Below, in pieces: positions 39,633 to 42,503 of a stretch of 42,503 nt of DNA (positions are counted from its first letter, which is position 1; every line of letters begins with the position of its first letter). This DNA is from a virus. Location: positions 1 through 42,503 of IMG/VR virus record IMGVR_UViG_3300025645_000146; one strand, written 5' to 3'. A program made the translations under genes and the position numbers. Under the pieces are notes generated by a model that saw nothing but the letters and a program-made list of their open reading frames with translations, did no database searches and had not been told where the DNA came from.

Positions 39633-40121
39633 CTATAGAAGTGTCTTTAGCTCATCGATGCAGCTCTCAGCATCTTTAAAAAGTATGCCTATGCCTCCAG
39701 CACCTTTCCATGCGTCTATGTTTTTTTCAGTATCATCTATGAGTATGTAACCTTCTTTTGCAAAAGCAGCTTTCTGCACACCCTTGAAAGTACAAGTTAT
39801 AACCACATCTTTATCGACATGCTCTCTTATCCATTCTATTTTATCGTTGGCCACTATCTGTCTGTTTTGCATGCCTGTACAGGTGAGTATTTCCCAATAG
39901 ATCCCTTTGGCCTCACACTCTGTTTTTATGTGTTCCATAAGCTGGTGCATACCGTCAAGCACCGGCAAGTTTCTAAATAAACCATTGTTGCTAAGTTCTA
40001 TCTTTCTTGAGTCGTAGTCGTGCACATTTACAAACGGCCCGTTTAGATAATTGGGTCCTTCGACCCCTTTTATGAAATCAGCTAGTACACCGTCCATGTC
40101 TACAAATATTTTTTTTATCAT
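39633..40121 (-). CDS. HAD-family 5'(3')-deoxyribonucleotidase-like
   Basis: 162 aa. HAD motif I is FVDMDGVLADF (Asp8 nucleophile, Asp10), motif II is the LTCTG stretch (Thr80), and motif IV is LIDDTEKN (Asp129/Asp130), with a Lys between. Size and the DMDGVLADF start fit deoxyribonucleotidases that dephosphorylate dNMPs and tune nucleotide pools. It is last in the operon 41030-39633 and its start overlaps the papain-like gene by 4 bp. Substrate inferred. Confidence 0.85.
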   Translation of the reverse strand: MIKKIFVDMDGVLADFIKGVEGPNYLNGPFVNVHDYDSRKIELSNNGLFRNLPVLDGMHQLMEHIKTECEAKGIYWEILTCTGMQNRQIVANDKIEWIREHVDKDVVITCTFKGVQKAAFAKEGYILIDDTEKNIDAWKGAGGIGILFKDAESCIDELKTLL

Positions 40122-40459
40122 CCCATCTCCTTTTCAAATTCTGTTTCTTCTAGTTCCCAAGGTCCATAAGTTCCGTTTGTCGTTACCCAATGCCCGATTT
40201 CTTTTTTATCGTAAAGATACACGTCTTCTGGATTTATTTTGCCAATCTCGTAATATTCTTCTTTAGGAAATGTAATGTTTGTTTCTGTGTCCAGACACAC
40301 TTGGTCATTTATCTCTACCCAAGCATGTCCATATTTTTTATCTTTTACATAACCAGTTTTACCTGTTACTAAACCGTGAGCAATTTTTATGTCTTTGCCA
40401 CCTTTATAAAAAAGCTCTAACCACTTTTTTAAAGATGTTTCAAAACAAGTTCCAGCCAC
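40118..40459 (-). CDS. Papain-fold-like small protein
   Basis: 113 aa. Possible Cys-His-Asp triad: Cys5 (AGTCFETSLKKW), His45 (KKYGHAWVEI) and Asp57 (VCLDTETN), in the order of transglutaminase/papain-like folds. It then reads FPKEEYYEIGKI and TYGPWELEE, recurring in a small phage family. It is intracellular (no signal). The start overlaps the LPD29 gene stop, and its own stop overlaps the nucleotidase start. Catalysis is an inference from residue order. Confidence 0.62.
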   Translation of the reverse strand: MAGTCFETSLKKWLELFYKGGKDIKIAHGLVTGKTGYVKDKKYGHAWVEINDQVCLDTETNITFPKEEYYEIGKINPEDVYLYDKKEIGHWVTTNGTYGPWELEETEFEKEMG

Positions 40460-40917
40460 TATGCTGCCTCCTTAATTACGTTCTCAACCTCTTCCCAAGC
40501 GATAAAATCGTCTCTTCCATAAAGCAAGTCGCCCGCTAATCTTTTGTATTCGTAGTCGGGGTTATTAGAGACGCCTAAGTTGACCTTGCCTCTAACAAAC
40601 TCTTCAAGTTTTTCTAACGCCTCGTCTTGTAATCTCCAGTCGTATTTAATAAACAAGAACTTAGTCTGAGGTATGTCCTCTCTCAAGTTGCTGTTTTCGT
40701 AAATATCATACATGCCATCGAAGTGACCATATTTATATTTGGCCAACTCCTCTTTCAAGGTTTTGTAAACCTCTGGATCAATTATCTCTTTGATCTCGAC
40801 ATCTACATTGTTACCCATGCTGTATTGTTTGCTTCTTACGCTGGCCTTAATATTTTTCTCTTTTAAGATCTTTCTTATCTCAGCCGCGCATCTTACTACT
40901 TCACTTTTATATGCCAT
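40459..40917 (-). CDS. LPD29-domain protein
   Basis: 152 aa. Residues about 8-80 match the large polyvalent protein-associated domain 29: VRCAAEIRKILKEKNIKASV, RSKQYSMGNNVDVEI and KYGHFDGMYDIYENSN. LPD29 occurs as part of big injected proteins or as stand-alone small proteins of phages and conjugative elements, and may counter host defences. The rest is charged helix. It is second in the operon behind promoter copy E. Confidence 0.74.
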   Translation of the reverse strand: MAYKSEVVRCAAEIRKILKEKNIKASVRSKQYSMGNNVDVEIKEIIDPEVYKTLKEELAKYKYGHFDGMYDIYENSNLREDIPQTKFLFIKYDWRLQDEALEKLEEFVRGKVNLGVSNNPDYEYKRLAGDLLYGRDDFIAWEEVENVIKEAA

Positions 40918-40919
40918 CT

Positions 40920-41030
40920 TTACACCCCCAACATTTTAATTACAGCTTCGATCACAAAGACTAAAGCAAACATGTTAAACAACCCAGCAAGCATGCTCCA
41001 TTGTTCCAAGAAATTAAGCACTCTTATCAT
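40920..41030 (-). CDS. Single-pass membrane peptide (36 aa)
   Basis: 36 aa from ATG at 41030 with AAAGGAG upstream. One hydrophobic helix (about 14-30, LAGLFNMFALVFVIEAVI) after an amphipathic start (MIRVLNFLEQW). First gene of the operon driven by promoter copy E, two bases before the LPD29 gene. Function unknown; membrane-level superinfection exclusion or host modulation is possible. Confidence 0.66.
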   Translation of the reverse strand: MIRVLNFLEQWSMLAGLFNMFALVFVIEAVIKMLGV

Positions 41031-41065
41031 TTTTTTTCTCCTTTATTTATTAATCTCACATATAC

Positions 41066-41093
41066 ATAATACACTATTTACACAAATGTGCAA
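41066..41093 (-). promoter_or_regulatory. Repeated early promoter, copy E
   Basis: Minus strand: -35 TTGCAC (41093-41088), 16-bp spacer, -10 TATTAT (41071-41066), then GTATATGTGAGAT and AAAGGAG. Its AT-rich upstream block (TTAATTAATATTTATTTGTA) runs on into the terminator of the capsid gene. Confidence 0.8.
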
Positions 41094-41128
41094 CTATATA
41101 TACAAATAAATATTAATTAATTAAGGCC

Positions 41129-41155
41129 AAAAAAAAAGGCCCCGAAGGGCCTTTT
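41129..41155 (-). terminator. Rho-independent terminator after the capsid gene
   Basis: On the minus strand: AAAAGGCCC, a TTCG tetraloop, GGGCCTTTT and further T (nine A on the plus strand, 41129-41137). A c(UUCG)g-type loop with GC stem and T-run is a very strong terminator. It insulates the capsid transcript from promoter copy E, less than 40 bp downstream. Confidence 0.92.
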
Positions 41156-41198
41156 CTTGAAATACTTGAGTTATAAACGGTATTTCTAATCGTTCTAG

Positions 41199-42116
41199 TT
41201 ATGCACCTTGCGATCCATAAATTCCTCTCCAATCAGAGAAACCAAAAGAATAACGCTCACGCGCTTTATATCTAATGTTTCCTGTAGCGAAGTCAGGCTC
41301 CATAGAAGTTTCCATACCACTTCTTTGGAACATTTTTAGACCATCGCCTTGATCGGTGACAGAAGTTAAGAGAAAGAAAGCATCTGGATCAGTCAGATAA
41401 TGATTAACTGAATAACCACCGGGTAGTACCCCTGTGCTTCTTATAGCATTCAGATCATTGTCTGATGTGCCAGTTCTTAAATTAGAATTTAAAATTCTCT
41501 CAGCAACGAAAACGAGTTCACTAGGAACAATCATTTTTGTAGCTTGAACAGAAATTGTCAATCCTCTGTCATCTGTGAAACCACTAATGTCGATCAACGC
41601 ATCTTCTAAAGAAGTTTCGTTAAGATCAGCCATTGATGTCGCTCTGTTAGCAGCTGAACCACCACCTGAAAGTGGGTGATCTGTTGCTATGAGTGATTTA
41701 CCATCTCCACCAGTAAAACTGGATGAGAAGGCATTGTTTAACACATCAGCACCTTTTACTTCTTTGGTATTAGCCATAGACATTGCTAGTGCTTTTGTAT
41801 ACCTTTTTCCTAAAGAATCATAAAGGTTATCTTCAATCGCTTCTTCTGTTAAAGCAAACGCTAAAGCCACTGTATCGTGGGTGTAACGTGCGCTGTAACT
41901 TTCTGATGCGTTGTCGAAGCTAACGCCTTGACCTTCAGTCTTAGTTGGTGCGGAACCGAAACCAGTGATTAACACTTCCTCTTCAAAAGCACGGTTAGAA
42001 TCTTCTATAGAGAAGATGTCTTCGTACTCTCTGTCGTACTCATCGTAAGATAAGCCAAAGAGGCTGTTTAATCCGGGTTCTAACTCTTTAGCGAGTTGAG
42101 CTCTTGATATTGCCAT
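41199..42116 (-). CDS. Major capsid protein (Mu gpT-like)
   Basis: 305 aa, HK97-fold major head subunit of the Mu gpT type. N-terminal arm with LAKELEPGLNSLFGLSYDEY, E-loop-like stretch GFGSAPTKTEGQGVSFDNAS, spine helix TEEAIEDNLYDSLGKRYTKA, A-domain FLLTSVTDQGDGLKMFQRSG, and a C-terminal FGFSDWRGIYGS. Strong ribosome site (AGGTAGG). Directly downstream lies the UUCG terminator, so expression is set apart from the early operon. The partial gene upstream is probably another head protein. Confidence 0.9.
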   Translation of the reverse strand: MAISRAQLAKELEPGLNSLFGLSYDEYDREYEDIFSIEDSNRAFEEEVLITGFGSAPTKTEGQGVSFDNASESYSARYTHDTVALAFALTEEAIEDNLYDSLGKRYTKALAMSMANTKEVKGADVLNNAFSSSFTGGDGKSLIATDHPLSGGGSAANRATSMADLNETSLEDALIDISGFTDDRGLTISVQATKMIVPSELVFVAERILNSNLRTGTSDNDLNAIRSTGVLPGGYSVNHYLTDPDAFFLLTSVTDQGDGLKMFQRSGMETSMEPDFATGNIRYKARERYSFGFSDWRGIYGSQGA

Positions 42117-42128
42117 TTTTTACCTACC

Positions 42129-42503
42129 TTATGCTAGACCAGCACCTTTCTGTCCCATGATGTGGTTTTGAATCACACATAGTACATTGGTGTTAGCTGA
42201 CGCTACGTCATCGTTATCAGGATCCTGTGAAATATCTAAAGCTTTTAGAGGTAGAGTAGCGGTGGTAGCACCAGTACCTACATCCAATTCAACATTAGAT
42301 CTTCCAGAGGCTGTGTCGCCAACAGGAGAGTTTTCAACAATGTCAAAGTTTCCAAACAAGTCAGCAACAGGCATTGCTGCGTCTGCTTGTACTTCAAAAA
42401 CAACATTACTGTCATCAATCACGTTAGCTACTATGTCAGAAGCACTAATGCTTCCGGGATAGTAATTTTTAAATACTTGTTCGCCAGTAGTTGGGTCAGT
42501 ATA
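42129..42503 (-). CDS. Partial virion protein upstream of the capsid gene (5' end cut)
   Basis: At least 124 residues; the frame stays open to the right edge, so the apparent GTG start at 42422 is not the true start. The part seen is beta-rich: YTDPTTGEQVFKNYYPGSIS, ASDIVANVIDDSNVVFEVQA, GNFDIVENSPVGDTASGRSN, LKALDISQDPDNDDVASAN. Its position directly before the major capsid gene suggests a head decoration or capsid-associated protein. The 12-bp gap to the capsid start indicates one transcript. Confidence 0.72.
   Translation of the reverse strand, partial: YTDPTTGEQVFKNYYPGSISASDIVANVIDDSNVVFEVQADAAMPVADLFGNFDIVENSPVGDTASGRSNVELDVGTGATTATLPLKALDISQDPDNDDVASANTNVLCVIQNHIMGQKGAGLA

Noticed and set aside
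1-42503. tRNA genes, CRISPR arrays, retroelement (DGR) components
   Set aside because: No cloverleaf, regularly spaced direct repeats or reverse transcriptase motifs were seen by eye.

Overview
The window looks like most of the genome of an uncultured marine tailed bacteriophage, probably short-tailed (podovirus-like). The DNA is AT-rich and densely packed; most genes are on the minus strand and many overlap by stop/start codons (TAATG, ATGA). The phage call rests on a Mu gpT-like major capsid protein, P22-like tail-machine proteins (gp4-like and gp10-like), a tail fibre ending in an S74 autoprotease/chaperone domain, a small terminase and a primase-helicase. The fibre N-terminus and a set of small basic proteins resemble those of open-ocean phages of AT-rich bacteria, so I suspect a marine alphaproteobacterial or similar host, but nothing in the window proves a host. 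The large terminase and portal are not seen and should lie beyond the right edge, where the gene upstream of the capsid gene is cut by the window end. No tRNA, CRISPR array, DNA polymerase or recognisable endolysin was found.

Layout. 19-1675: membrane/lysis-like cassette with a CsgF-like curli assembly protein, tandem holin-like proteins and an XhlA-like protein. 1675-4978: tail fibre and accessory virion proteins. 4971-6707: likely virion-borne protein with ParB-like and RelA/SpoT-like domains. 6745-9464: two early-type operons, one with a serine recombinase. 9620-10496: divergent plus-strand operon of small unknown genes. 10497-12092: second likely virion effector with an ADP-ribosyltransferase-like C-terminus. 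12148-14261: PD-(D/E)XK nuclease and small terminase. 14557-17162: zinc ribbon, membrane protein and Toprim/VapE-type primase-helicase. 17256-19805: plus-strand replication/recombination operon (SSB-like, DUF3310, 2OG-Fe oxygenase, RecE-like exonuclease). 19807-21022: small minus-strand early operon. 21115-22552: second oxygenase, ribbon-helix-helix regulator and HNH nuclease. 22552-39514: long virion operon (ejection-type proteins, tail hub, adaptors, basic proteins). 39633-41030: early operon (nucleotidase, papain-like protein, LPD29 protein). 41199-42503: capsid genes.

The most unusual points are: (1) a CsgF-like protein next to holin-like genes and no visible endolysin; (2) one promoter module repeated five times, each copy driving a cassette of small early-type genes inserted among the late genes; (3) two large proteins carrying toxin-like domains (RelA/SpoT-like and ADP-ribosyltransferase-like); (4) a ribbon-helix-helix gene with a perfect palindrome over its promoter and an apparently leaderless start.

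Family assignments come from reading motifs by eye; no database search was run.
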